From positions 62,001 through 126,000 of the forward strand of contig NZ_MVOC01000037.1 in the NCBI RefSeq assembly GCF_002043095.1: DNA of 64,000 nt. The letters run 5' to 3'. Numbering within the stretch: position 1 is the first letter of the stretch; every line of letters starts with the position of its first letter. A program made the position numbers and the translations under genes. Below are positions 7,373 to 16,116 of the stretch, piece after piece. The DNA comes from Mycobacterium sp. AT1 (GTDB lineage Bacteria > Actinomycetota > Actinomycetes > Mycobacteriales > Mycobacteriaceae). Under the pieces are notes generated by a model, which worked only from the letters and a program-made list of their open reading frames with translations, had not been told where the DNA came from and did no database searches.

Positions 7373-8791
7373 ATGCCGCTCACACGCGACCGCAACATAG
7401 AGCACTGGGACGCAGAAGACGTCGCCGCATGGGAGGCGGGTGGCAAGCAGATCGCCAAGCGCAACCTGATCTGGTCCATCGTCGCCGAGCACGTGGGCTT
7501 CTCGATCTGGTCGATCTGGTCGGTCATGGTGCTGTTCATGCCCCAGGCGGTGTACCACATCGACGCCGCGGGCAAGTTCTACCTGGTGGCGATGCCGACG
7601 CTGGTCGGTGCGTTCATGCGGATTCCGTACACCATCGCGCCGGCCCGCTTCGGCGGCCGCAACTGGACCATCGTCAGCGCGCTGCTACTGCTGATCCCGA
7701 CGGTGCTGACGTTGTGGGTGATGAAGAATCCCGACACCTCCTACACGACGTTCATGGTCGTGGCGGCGTTCGCCGGCTTCGGTGGCGGCAACTTCGCCTC
7801 GTCGATGACCAACATCAACGCGTTCTATCCGCAACGGCTCAAGGGCTGGGCACTGGGGCTCAACGCCGGCGGCGGAAACATCGGCGTTCCGGTCATCCAG
7901 CTGATCGGCCTGTTCGTGATCTCGGCCATCAGCAACACCGCACCCGAAATCGTCTGCGCCATCTACTTGGTCGCGATCGCCCTCGCCGCCCTCGGCGCGG
8001 CGTTCTACATGGACAACCTCCGCAATCAGCGCTCCAACCTGGGGGCAATGGTTGAGGCGTTGCGGTACAAGCACTCCTGGGTGATGAGCTTCCTCTACAT
8101 CGGCACCTTCGGCTCCTTCATCGGCTTCAGCTTCGCCTTCGGTCAGGTCATGCAGATCAACTACCTGGCCGGTGGCGACACCGCCGCGCAGGCGTCGCTG
8201 CACGCCGCGCAGATCGCGTTCATCGGACCGCTGCTGGGGTCCGTCGCACGACCGTTCGGCGGCAAGCTCGCCGACCGCATCGGCGGCGGCAAGGTGACGC
8301 TGTACGCGTTCGTCGCGATGATCTTCGCCGCGGGCATCCTCGTGGGCGCGGGCATGCTTGACGACGCCGCCGCCGGAGCACCCACCGGCGGGCAGCTGGC
8401 CGCCTACGTCGTCGGCTTCATCCTGCTGTTCATCCTGTCCGGCATCGGAAACGGCTCGACCTACAAGATGATTCCGTCGATATTCGAGGCGAAGGCTCAG
8501 GGCAAGGAGGGCTGGAGCCGCGAGGAGAAGGCGTCGTGGTCGCGCAGCATGTCGGGTGCGTTGATCGGGTTCGCCGGAGCCGTCGGCGCGCTGGGCGGCG
8601 TCTTCATCAACATCGTGCTCAGGGCGTCCTACGTCGGCGACGCGAAGTCCGCGACCAACGCGTTCTGGGTCTTCCTGGGCTTCTACGTGGTCTGTGCGGT
8701 CACGACCTGGTTCGTGTTCCTGAGGATGCAAACTCGGGCCCGCACCGGCGTGCCCGTCGGCAAGTCCGCCGAACCCGTTGCCGCGGGCTGA
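7373..8791 (+). CDS. Nitrate/nitrite transporter, NarK/NNP family
   Basis: 472-aa major facilitator protein with about 12 membrane segments, likely importing nitrate across the inner membrane for assimilation. The family nitrate signature is clear: a Gly-rich GGGNFASSMTNINAFYP segment near residue 140, followed by GWALGLNAGGGNIG. The ATG at 7373 is chosen over the adjacent GTG at 7370 because AAGGAG at 7359-7364 gives better spacing. The nitrate reductase gene starts 5 bases downstream, so import and reduction are co-transcribed. A TTGACA hexamer at 7289-7294 could be a -35, but no matching -10 is evident. Specificity (nitrate import versus nitrite export) cannot be read from sequence; context favours import. 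Confidence 0.9.
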   Translation: MPLTRDRNIEHWDAEDVAAWEAGGKQIAKRNLIWSIVAEHVGFSIWSIWSVMVLFMPQAVYHIDAAGKFYLVAMPTLVGAFMRIPYTIAPARFGGRNWTIVSALLLLIPTVLTLWVMKNPDTSYTTFMVVAAFAGFGGGNFASSMTNINAFYPQRLKGWALGLNAGGGNIGVPVIQLIGLFVISAISNTAPEIVCAIYLVAIALAALGAAFYMDNLRNQRSNLGAMVEALRYKHSWVMSFLYIGTFGSFIGFSFAFGQVMQINYLAGGDTAAQASLHAAQIAFIGPLLGSVARPFGGKLADRIGGGKVTLYAFVAMIFAAGILVGAGMLDDAAAGAPTGGQLAAYVVGFILLFILSGIGNGSTYKMIPSIFEAKAQGKEGWSREEKASWSRSMSGALIGFAGAVGALGGVFINIVLRASYVGDAKSATNAFWVFLGFYVVCAVTTWFVFLRMQTRARTGVPVGKSAEPVAAG

Positions 8792-8796
8792 TTCCC

Positions 8797-11700
8797 GTGA
8801 CCGTCACAACCAGGACCGCGTGCTCGTACTGCGGTGTCGGCTGTGGCATCGAGGTGCAGACCCGAACCGACACCGCTGACGGCAAGCCGGTGATTGCCAG
8901 GGTGTCGGGGGATGCGTTGCACCCCAGCAATTTCGGGCGACTGTGCACCAAGGGTGCCACCCACGCCGAGCTGATGGCCGCCGACGGTGACCGGTTGAGC
9001 TCGGCATTGGTGCGTCCGTCGCGTGGCGAGCAACCCGTGGTGACGCCGGTCGACGAGGCCGTCGCCGAAGCCGGCCGGCGATTACGGGCGATCGTCGACG
9101 AACACGGTCCCGACGCGGTGGCGCTGTACGTCTCCGGTCAAATGTCGATCGAGGCACAGTATCTGGCGACGAAGCTGGCCAAGGGCTTTCTGCGGACCGT
9201 CCACATCGAGTCGAACTCGCGGCTGTGCATGGCGAGTGCGGGCACGGGGTACAAGCAGTCGCTGGGCGCGGACGGCCCGCCGGGGTCGTATACGGACTTC
9301 GACGCCGCCGACCTGTTCTTCGTGATCGGGTCCAACATGGCCGACTGTCATCCGATTCTGTTCCTGCGCATGGCCGAACGACTCAAGGCCGGGGCCAAGC
9401 TCATCGTCGTCGACCCGCGCCGCACCACGACGGCGGAGAAGGCCGACCTCTTCCTCCAGATCGCCCCAGGCACCGATCTCGCACTCCTCAACGGCATCCT
9501 GCACCTGCTGGTCGAATCCGGTGCCGTCGACGACGCCTTCATCGCCGAACACACCGAGGGCTGGGACGCGATGCCGGCCTTCCTCGCGGACTATCCGCCC
9601 GACGTCGTGGCGGAGATCACCGGCTTGGCCGAGGCCGACATCCGGTTGGCCGCGCGGATGATCGCCGACGCCGGTGAGTGGATGAGTTGCTGGACGATGG
9701 GTCTCAACCAGAGCACCCATGGCACCTGGAACACCAATGCCATCTGCAACCTTCATCTGGCGACCGGTGCCATCTGCAGGCCGGGTAGCGGACCCTTGTC
9801 GTTGACGGGTCAGCCCAACGCCATGGGCGGCCGCGAAATGGGCTACATGGGACCGGGTCTACCCGGCCAGCGGGTGGTGACCTCGGCCGAGGACCGCGCG
9901 TTCGTAGAGCGGGCGTGGCAGCTCGAGGCAGGCACCATCCGCGCCGACGTCGGTCCGGGAACGGTCGACATGTTCAGGCGCATGGCCGACGGCGACATCA
10001 AGGCGTGCTGGATCATCTGCACCAATCCCGTTGCCAGCGTGGCCAACCGCAAGACGGTGATCACCGGACTCGAGTCGGCGGAGCTCGTCGTCACCCAGGA
10101 CGCCTACCGGACGACGGCGACCAACCACTACGCCGACGTCGTCCTGCCTGCGACGCTGTGGGCCGAGGCGGACGCGGTGATGGTCAACTCGGATCGCACC
10201 ATGACGCTGCTGCCGCAGTCCATCCCCGCCCACGGCGACGCCAGACCCGACTGGCAGTTGATCTGCCAGGTCGCCGGGGCACTCGGCTTCGGGGAGCACT
10301 TCGGGTACTCGTCAGCCGCGGAGGTCTTCGACGAGATCCGCGAGTTCTCCAACCCGCGAACCGGTTACGACCTCCGGGGTGTCACTCACGACCGTCTTCG
10401 GCTGGGCCCGGTGCAATGGCCTGCGCCGTCACTCGATCAGCCGGGTGGAGACGTCGACCGTCATCCCATCCGCTATCTGAACGACGGCGTGAGCCAGGAC
10501 CTGTTCGTCGACGGCGACGGGCACCGCCCGAAGCTGGCCTTCCCGACCCCGTCGCGGCGCGCGGTATTCCACCCCCGACCGCACCTGCCGCTCGGGGAGA
10601 TGCCCGACGACGACTACCCGATGGTGTTGAACACTGGTCGCCTGCAACATCAATGGCACACCATGACCAAGACCGGAAAGGTCGCCAAGCTCAACAAGCT
10701 CGACCGCGGTCCGTTCGTGGAGATCCACCCTGTCGACGCCGAGGCACGCAACGTCGTCGACGGTCAGCCCGTCGAGCTGGCCTCGCGGCGCGGGCGCGCG
10801 GTACTTCCCGCCGTGGTGACCGACCGGGTCCGGCCGGGCAATTGCTTTGCGCCGTTTCACTGGAACGACGAGCACGGTGAGTACCTCGCCGTGAACGCGG
10901 TCACCTCGGATGCCGTCGACCCGTTCTCGCTTCAACCCGAGTTCAAGGCGTGCGCGGTCAGGGTGCGGGCTGCCGGGCCACCACCGCAACCGGTCGGTCG
11001 GATCAATGCGATCGGCTCAGCACTTGGGCTCGACGACCAACCCGTCCCGGTCCTCACCGACGCCGAGAAGCAGTACCTGGCAGGGTTCTTCCACGCCTTG
11101 CCGCCGAATGTCGAAGGTGTTCCGGTACTGCCGGCCGAGGCTCCGGTGGGAGCCGTGGTGCGCCGCTACGTCGACGGAATGCTGGCGGGACGGTACTCCC
11201 GAATCGACCCAGCCGACCGAACCGACGCGCCGACCGGGCCGCGGCCGTTGGTGCTCTGGGCGTCGCAAACCGGGACCGCCGAGGACTTCGCGACTCGGGT
11301 GGCCGACGGACTCGGTCCAGCGACGGTGATGAACATGGACGACTGCCAGCTCTCCGACTTGGCCGGTGCTGGTGAGGTTCTCATCGTCACCAGCACCTTC
11401 GGTGACGGCGGACCACCGGACAACGGCGCGGACTTCTGGACGCGCCTGGCGGCCGACGACGCGCCGGCATTGGACGGCGTGCGGTATGCGGTACTGGGCA
11501 TCGGCGACCGGTCGTATGACGACTTCTGCGGACACGCCAGAGCGGTCGACGTCCGGCTCACCGAATTGGGGGCCACCCAGCTGACCGCACGCGTCGACTG
11601 CGAGGCCTACGACGACGAGCCGATGACGCAGTGGGCGCAGAAGGTGTCCGCTCTGGTCGGCCCCGGCGCAAGTCCGGCAACCCCCGCGCCGGTGCGCCCT

Positions 11701-12819
11701 GCCGCACCGTTCACCAGGACCAGCCCGGTCGACGCGCCGCTGAGCCGGAACGTGTTGCTGACCCCGCCGGGGGCGGCAAAGGAGGTGCGGCAGTTCGGTT
11801 TCGACGTCTCCGAGCACGGCGTCGGATATGCCGTCGGGGACGCGCTGGGCGTCTACGCCGTCAACGCCGAGGAGACGGTGCGGCGGTGGCTCGACGCGAC
11901 CGGGTTGGCCGCCGACGACGTGATCGAGGTCGACGGTGTCGAGATGGCGCTCGGCGAGGCGTTGACGTCGCGCTACGACATCTGTCGCGTCACGCCCAAC
12001 CTGCTCGACTTCGTCGTCGAGGGAAGTGCGGCGGCGGCGGGATCGCTACGGACCCTGCGCCGTAGCCGGGCCGAGTTGGACGAGTGGCTTCGAGGCCGCG
12101 ACGGGGTCGACGTCGTCACCGAGTTCGCGGTCCGGGCCGAGCCGGAGCAGTGGCGCGACGCCCTGGTGCGGCTGACGCCGCGGTCGTACTCGATCTCGAG
12201 CAGCCCCCTGGTCAGCCCGCACGAGATTCAGCTGACGGTGTCGGTCGTCCGTTACCTGGGCGGTGACGGGCAACGACGCGGGGGAGTGTGCTCGACGTTC
12301 CTCGCGGATCGGGCGTCGCGGGCGTCGGTGTTCCTGCAGCCGTCGCCGCACTTTCGGCCGCCCGAGGACGGCTCCGCGCCGATGATCATGGTGGGTCCAG
12401 GCACCGGCGTCGCACCCTTCCGCGGATTCCTGCAGGAGCGCCGCGCGCTGGGGCACACCGGTCGCAATTGGCTGTTCTTCGGTGATCGGCATCGCGCCGA
12501 GAACTTCTACTACCGTGATGATCTCGAGGACATGGTCGACGACGGACTGTTGAGCCGGCTGGACTTGGCGTTCTCGCGCGACCAGGCCCAGCGGGTGTAC
12601 GTGCAACACAAGATTCGTGACTACGGGGCCGATCTGTGGCGCTGGCTCGAGGACGGCGCGCACTTCTACGTGTGTGGTGACGCCAGCCGGATGGCCAAGG
12701 ACGTCGACGACGCGTTGACCGCGGTCATTCGCGAGCACGGCGGGATGTCGAGTGAAGGCGCGCACGACTACAAACGCGAGCTGGTCGCCACCAAACGCTA
12801 TGTGCGCGACGTGTACTGA
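8797..12819 (+). CDS. nasN: Assimilatory nitrate reductase fused to flavodoxin-FAD/NADPH reductase module
   Basis: 1340-aa cytoplasmic molybdenum enzyme. Residues 1-~700 are a NasA-type catalytic unit. C9, C12, C16 and C50 form the N-terminal [4Fe-4S] site. C144 in SRLCMASA is the expected Mo ligand. A molybdopterin dinucleotide-binding domain follows (NTGRLQHQWHTMTKTGK region). After a linker, a flavodoxin-like FMN domain begins near residue 815 (LWASQTGTAEDFA, TFGDGGPPDNG). A CysJ-like FAD/NADPH module follows from ~970 (RSYSISSSP, GPGTGVAPFRGFLQ, ending in an aromatic VY). The protein therefore looks able to take electrons directly from NADPH. The GTG at 8797, 5 bases after the transporter stop, places the first cluster cysteine at residue 9. 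The same architecture is, to my knowledge, that of the M. smegmatis assimilatory nitrate reductase NasN. Confidence 0.93.
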   Translation: MTVTTRTACSYCGVGCGIEVQTRTDTADGKPVIARVSGDALHPSNFGRLCTKGATHAELMAADGDRLSSALVRPSRGEQPVVTPVDEAVAEAGRRLRAIVDEHGPDAVALYVSGQMSIEAQYLATKLAKGFLRTVHIESNSRLCMASAGTGYKQSLGADGPPGSYTDFDAADLFFVIGSNMADCHPILFLRMAERLKAGAKLIVVDPRRTTTAEKADLFLQIAPGTDLALLNGILHLLVESGAVDDAFIAEHTEGWDAMPAFLADYPPDVVAEITGLAEADIRLAARMIADAGEWMSCWTMGLNQSTHGTWNTNAICNLHLATGAICRPGSGPLSLTGQPNAMGGREMGYMGPGLPGQRVVTSAEDRAFVERAWQLEAGTIRADVGPGTVDMFRRMADGDIKACWIICTNPVASVANRKTVITGLESAELVVTQDAYRTTATNHYADVVLPATLWAEADAVMVNSDRTMTLLPQSIPAHGDARPDWQLICQVAGALGFGEHFGYSSAAEVFDEIREFSNPRTGYDLRGVTHDRLRLGPVQWPAPSLDQPGGDVDRHPIRYLNDGVSQDLFVDGDGHRPKLAFPTPSRRAVFHPRPHLPLGEMPDDDYPMVLNTGRLQHQWHTMTKTGKVAKLNKLDRGPFVEIHPVDAEARNVVDGQPVELASRRGRAVLPAVVTDRVRPGNCFAPFHWNDEHGEYLAVNAVTSDAVDPFSLQPEFKACAVRVRAAGPPPQPVGRINAIGSALGLDDQPVPVLTDAEKQYLAGFFHALPPNVEGVPVLPAEAPVGAVVRRYVDGMLAGRYSRIDPADRTDAPTGPRPLVLWASQTGTAEDFATRVADGLGPATVMNMDDCQLSDLAGAGEVLIVTSTFGDGGPPDNGADFWTRLAADDAPALDGVRYAVLGIGDRSYDDFCGHARAVDVRLTELGATQLTARVDCEAYDDEPMTQWAQKVSALVGPGASPATPAPVRPAAPFTRTSPVDAPLSRNVLLTPPGAAKEVRQFGFDVSEHGVGYAVGDALGVYAVNAEETVRRWLDATGLAADDVIEVDGVEMALGEALTSRYDICRVTPNLLDFVVEGSAAAAGSLRTLRRSRAELDEWLRGRDGVDVVTEFAVRAEPEQWRDALVRLTPRSYSISSSPLVSPHEIQLTVSVVRYLGGDGQRRGGVCSTFLADRASRASVFLQPSPHFRPPEDGSAPMIMVGPGTGVAPFRGFLQERRALGHTGRNWLFFGDRHRAENFYYRDDLEDMVDDGLLSRLDLAFSRDQAQRVYVQHKIRDYGADLWRWLEDGAHFYVCGDASRMAKDVDDALTAVIREHGGMSSEGAHDYKRELVATKRYVRDVY

Positions 12820-12871
12820 CGAGTAGTCGACCACCCGTGACCGTCACCTCCGAGGTGTAGGTTTGCAGACC

Positions 12872-13966
12872 ATGGCCGCACCCACCGTGAACGTGAATCT
12901 GCCGGGCCGCCTTGGCGACCCGACCATGGAAATGCGCACCGATCCACGCGCCGACCCCCGAATGCTGGCAGCCATCGCCCCCTTCGGCCTCGACGCGAAG
13001 GCGCCCGAGTTGCCCGTCACGAGGGACTCCCCGCTCGAGGATCTGCTCGCCGTTGCGGCTGCCACCGAGCAGGGGTTCGACGGAGTGTTCGGCGCGCTGC
13101 TCGCCGACGTCCCGGCCGCCCAGGGCGTCGAAACCCGGAACCTCACCATCACCGGAGTCGACGGCAACGACATCGCGCTGTACGTCCACCGCCCGATCGG
13201 GGTGTCGATGCCCTTGCCGGGCCTGTTGCATCTGCACGGCGGCGGCATGGCCATCCTCACCGCAGTCGACAAGGGCGCAGCGCTGTGGCGCGAGCATCTG
13301 GCGGCCCGCGGGTGCGTCGTCGTCGGGGTGGAGTTCCGCAACTCCGGCGGCGCGCTCGGGCCGCATCCGTTTCCCGCCGGCCTGAACGACTGCGCCAGCG
13401 CGCTGGACTGGATGCACGCCCAGCGTGAGGGTCTCGGGTTGACGTCGATCGTCGTGACGGGCGAATCGGGCGGCGGCAACCTGTCGATCGCGACGGCGCT
13501 CAAGGCAAAGCGCGAGGGCCGGCTGGACCACGTCGACGGGGTCTACGCGCAGGTGCCGTTCGTCTACGGCGGTTACGACGCTCCCAACCCCGCGCTGCCG
13601 TCGCTGATCGAGAACGAGGGGTACATCCTCAGCCCGTCGGTGATGACGCTCATGGCGACGCTCTACGACCCGAAGGGGGAGCACACCACCAACCCGCTGG
13701 CGTGGCCGTACTACGCGAAAGAGGAGGACCTGCGGGGTCTGCCGCCGCACGTCGTCACCACCGACGAGATCGACCCGCTGCGTGACGAGGGGCTGGCGTT
13801 CCTGCGGGCGCTGCAGCGGGCGGGAGTCGACGCCACCGGCCACACCTACAGCGGTGTCGGCCATGCCTGCGAACAGTTGATGGGAGCGTTCGTGCCCGAC
13901 CTCTTCGAGCGGGCCCTGCACGACGTCGTCGACTTCGCTCGTGGGGTGAGCAGAACGCTGGATTGA
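12872..13966 (+). CDS. Alpha/beta hydrolase, hormone-sensitive lipase-like (HGGG) esterase
   Basis: 364-aa soluble esterase/lipase-type hydrolase. The oxyanion motif HLHGGG is near residue 112. The nucleophile elbow GESGGG (catalytic Ser) is near residue 194, and the acid and base are likely D in TTDEIDPLRDEG and H in GVGHACE near the C-terminus. No signal peptide is evident, so it is probably cytoplasmic. The natural substrate is unknown. The start is uncertain: ATG at 12872 or TTG at 12863, of which the latter sits closer to a GAGGTG Shine-Dalgarno. The gene follows the nitrate locus but has no obvious link to it. Confidence 0.85.
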   Translation: MAAPTVNVNLPGRLGDPTMEMRTDPRADPRMLAAIAPFGLDAKAPELPVTRDSPLEDLLAVAAATEQGFDGVFGALLADVPAAQGVETRNLTITGVDGNDIALYVHRPIGVSMPLPGLLHLHGGGMAILTAVDKGAALWREHLAARGCVVVGVEFRNSGGALGPHPFPAGLNDCASALDWMHAQREGLGLTSIVVTGESGGGNLSIATALKAKREGRLDHVDGVYAQVPFVYGGYDAPNPALPSLIENEGYILSPSVMTLMATLYDPKGEHTTNPLAWPYYAKEEDLRGLPPHVVTTDEIDPLRDEGLAFLRALQRAGVDATGHTYSGVGHACEQLMGAFVPDLFERALHDVVDFARGVSRTLD

Positions 13967-13987
13967 CCAGCGCTGAAGTGAAAAGAG

Positions 13988-14073
13988 TGTCCGAGGGGGG
14001 ACTTGAACCCCCACGCCCATTAGTAGGGCACTAGCACCTCAAGCTAGCGCGTCTGCCATTCCGCCACTCGGAC
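13988..14073 (-). tRNA. tRNA-Leu (anticodon GAG)
   Basis: An 86-nt class II tRNA. The 7-bp acceptor stem pairs GTCCGAG (14073-14067) with its complement at 13995-13989. The D arm contains TGGCAGACGCGC. The anticodon stem CTAGC/GCTAG closes the loop TTGAGGT, so the anticodon is GAG (reads CTC/CTT Leu). A long variable arm is followed by a T arm with GGTTCAAGTCC. CCA is not encoded. No integrase or duplicated 3' end is seen nearby. Confidence 0.97.
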
Positions 14074-14139
14074 AAGCGGGCTAAGGCTAACGGATTTCGG
14101 TGCCCGGACCAAAACGTGGGAACGAGAGCAGTGGTACGA

Positions 14140-15483
14140 ATGGTGACCGTGAGTGATTCCCTGCAGCCGTCCGACGAGGTCGTCGAGCTCGTGAGCTCGT
14201 TGATCAGGTTCGACACGTCGAATACCGGCGAGCTCGAAACCACCAAGGGCGAGGCCGATTGCGCCCGCTGGGTGGCCCAGCAGCTCGCCGAGGTCGGCTA
14301 CGAATGCGAGTACGTCGAGTCCGGCGCCCCGGGCCGGGGGAACGTCTTCACCAGGTTGGCAGGCGCCGACCGGAGCCGGGGCGCGCTGCTCGTGCACGGG
14401 CACCTCGACGTGGTTCCCGCCGAAGCCGCCGACTGGAGCGTGCACCCGTTCTCGGGGGCCGTGTCCGACGGCTACGTGTGGGGCCGCGGCGCCGTCGACA
14501 TGAAGAACATGATCGGCATGATGATCGCCGTCGCGCGGCACTTGAAGCGCACGGGCACCGTGCCGCCGCGCGACCTGGTGTTCGCCTTCGTCGCCGACGA
14601 GGAGGCGGGCGGCAAGTACGGCTGCGGGTGGCTGGTCGAGAACCGCCCCGACCTCTTCGAGGGCGTCACCGAGGCGATCGGCGAAGTGGGCGGGTTCTCG
14701 CTGACGGTGCCGCACCGCGACGGCGGCGACAAGCGCCTGTACCTGATCGAGACGGCCGAGAAGGGCATGCGTTGGATGCGGCTCACCGCCCGCGGCCGCG
14801 CGGGGCACGGCTCGTTCGTCCACGACGACAACGCCGTCACGACCCTCGCCGGCGCGGTGGACAGGCTTGGCCGCCACCAGTTCCCCATCGTGCTCACCGA
14901 CACCGTCGCGCAGTTCCTGACCGCCGTCGGCGAGGAGACCGGGCACTCCTTCGACCCCGACTCGCCGGATCTGGACGGCGTGGTCGCCAAGCTGGGTCCG
15001 ATCGGGCGCATCGTCGGTGCGACGCTGCGTGACTCGGCGAACCCGACGATGCTGAAGGCCGGCTACAAGGCCAACGTCATCCCAGGGTCGGCCGAGGCCG
15101 TGGTGGACTGCCGGATCCTGCCCGGCCATGCCGGTGAGTTCGAGGCGACGGTCGACGAGTTGATCGGCCCGGACGTCACCCGCGAGTGGATCACCGACCT
15201 GCCCGCCTACGAGACCACCTTCGACGGTGAGCTGGTCGACGCCATGAACGCCGCACTGCTGGCGGTCGACCCGGACGCGCGCATCGTGCCCTACATGTTG
15301 TCCGGCGGAACCGATGCCAAACACTTTGCCCGCCTTGGTATTCGGTGCTTTGGCTTCATCCCGTTGCGGCTGCCGCCGGAACTGGACTTCGCCGCGTTGT
15401 TCCACGGAGTCGACGAGCGGGTACCCGTCGAATCGCTGACGTTCGGCACCGAGGTCCTCGAGCACTTCCTGCTGAACTGCTGA
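14140..15483 (+). CDS. dapE2: M20 metallopeptidase, DapE/ArgE family (DapE2-like)
   Basis: 447-aa zinc hydrolase of the M20 family; the relative at this locus in M. tuberculosis is the DapE2 homologue Rv2141c. Visible metal/catalytic residues are HGHLDVVP (His ligand and Asp), GRGAVDMKN (bridging Asp), ADEEAGG (Glu base and Glu ligand) and the C-terminal SGGTDAKHF (His ligand). Substrate is not settled by sequence: succinyl-diaminopimelate desuccinylase, acetylornithine-type deacylase or a dipeptidase are all possible. The ATG at 14140 (MVTVSDSL) is chosen; an in-frame upstream ATG would add eight residues with no better ribosome site. The PEBP gene follows 34 bases downstream. Confidence 0.9.
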   Translation: MVTVSDSLQPSDEVVELVSSLIRFDTSNTGELETTKGEADCARWVAQQLAEVGYECEYVESGAPGRGNVFTRLAGADRSRGALLVHGHLDVVPAEAADWSVHPFSGAVSDGYVWGRGAVDMKNMIGMMIAVARHLKRTGTVPPRDLVFAFVADEEAGGKYGCGWLVENRPDLFEGVTEAIGEVGGFSLTVPHRDGGDKRLYLIETAEKGMRWMRLTARGRAGHGSFVHDDNAVTTLAGAVDRLGRHQFPIVLTDTVAQFLTAVGEETGHSFDPDSPDLDGVVAKLGPIGRIVGATLRDSANPTMLKAGYKANVIPGSAEAVVDCRILPGHAGEFEATVDELIGPDVTREWITDLPAYETTFDGELVDAMNAALLAVDPDARIVPYMLSGGTDAKHFARLGIRCFGFIPLRLPPELDFAALFHGVDERVPVESLTFGTEVLEHFLLNC

Positions 15484-15517
15484 CCAACACCACCAGAGTT
15501 CCACCGAAAGGATCTTG

Positions 15518-16045
15518 ATGAGCACCCCGTACGACAACCTCCCCAAGTTGCCGACCTTCACCCTGACGTCGACGTCGGTCACCGACGGCCAGCCGCTGTC
15601 GAACGACCAAGTCAGCGGCATCATGGGCGCGGGCGGTTCCGACGTCTCCCCGCAGTTGAGCTGGTCGGGATTCCCCGAGACGACCCGCAGCTTCGCGGTG
15701 ACGATGTACGACCCCGACGCCCCGACCGCGTCGGGTTTCTGGCACTGGGCGGTGGCGAACCTGCCCGCGACCGTGACCGAGCTACCCGAGGGTGTTGGCG
15801 ACGGCAGTCACAGCGGGTTCCCCGGCGACGCGATCACCCTGGCCAACGACGCCAGCCTCAAGCGCTTCATCGGCGCCGCCCCGCCCGCCGGTCACGGCCC
15901 GCACCGCTACTTCATCGCCGTGCACGCCGTCGACGTCGAGAAGCTGGACATCCCCGAGGGCGCGACGCCGGCCTACCTTGGTTTCAACCTGTTCAGTCAT
16001 GCCATCGCCCGCGCCGTCATCATGGGCACCTACAAGCAGAAATAA
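15518..16045 (+). CDS. PEBP/YbhB-YbcL family protein
   Basis: 175-aa phosphatidylethanolamine-binding-protein-like protein, matching Rv2140c of M. tuberculosis. The ligand-pocket motifs are present: DVSPQLSWSG, MYDPDAP, GFWHW and GHGPHRYFIAVHAVD. The family binds anionic ligands or phospholipid head groups in bacteria and eukaryotes; the bacterial function is poorly defined. No signal peptide is present, so it is cytosolic. GAAAGGAT about 6 bases upstream of the ATG at 15518 favours it over the TTG immediately before. A bidirectional-looking hairpin separates it from the convergent pyrD. Confidence 0.93.
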   Translation: MSTPYDNLPKLPTFTLTSTSVTDGQPLSNDQVSGIMGAGGSDVSPQLSWSGFPETTRSFAVTMYDPDAPTASGFWHWAVANLPATVTELPEGVGDGSHSGFPGDAITLANDASLKRFIGAAPPAGHGPHRYFIAVHAVDVEKLDIPEGATPAYLGFNLFSHAIARAVIMGTYKQK

Positions 16046-16064
16046 CACCCGCGAGCAGACGTAA

Positions 16065-16095
16065 AGGGCCCTGAATCGGGGCGAATGAGGGCCCT
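16065..16095. terminator. Bidirectional hairpin between PEBP gene and pyrD
   Basis: Two copies of the self-complementary octamer AGGGCCCT (16065-16072 and 16088-16095) can pair into an 8-bp stem with a 15-base loop, located in the 71-bp gap between two converging genes. Confidence 0.55.
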
Positions 16096-16116
16096 ATGTG
16101 TCTGGTCGGCGAGGCG

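Noticed and set aside
8536..8796. 87-codon upstream extension of the nitrate reductase frame
   Set aside because: It lies wholly inside the transporter gene and encodes an Arg-rich sequence; GTG at 8797 gives the normal short distance to the first cluster cysteine.
13967..14139. Integration site of a mobile element at tRNA-Leu
   Set aside because: No integrase, no duplicated tRNA 3' end and no change of gene style on either side.
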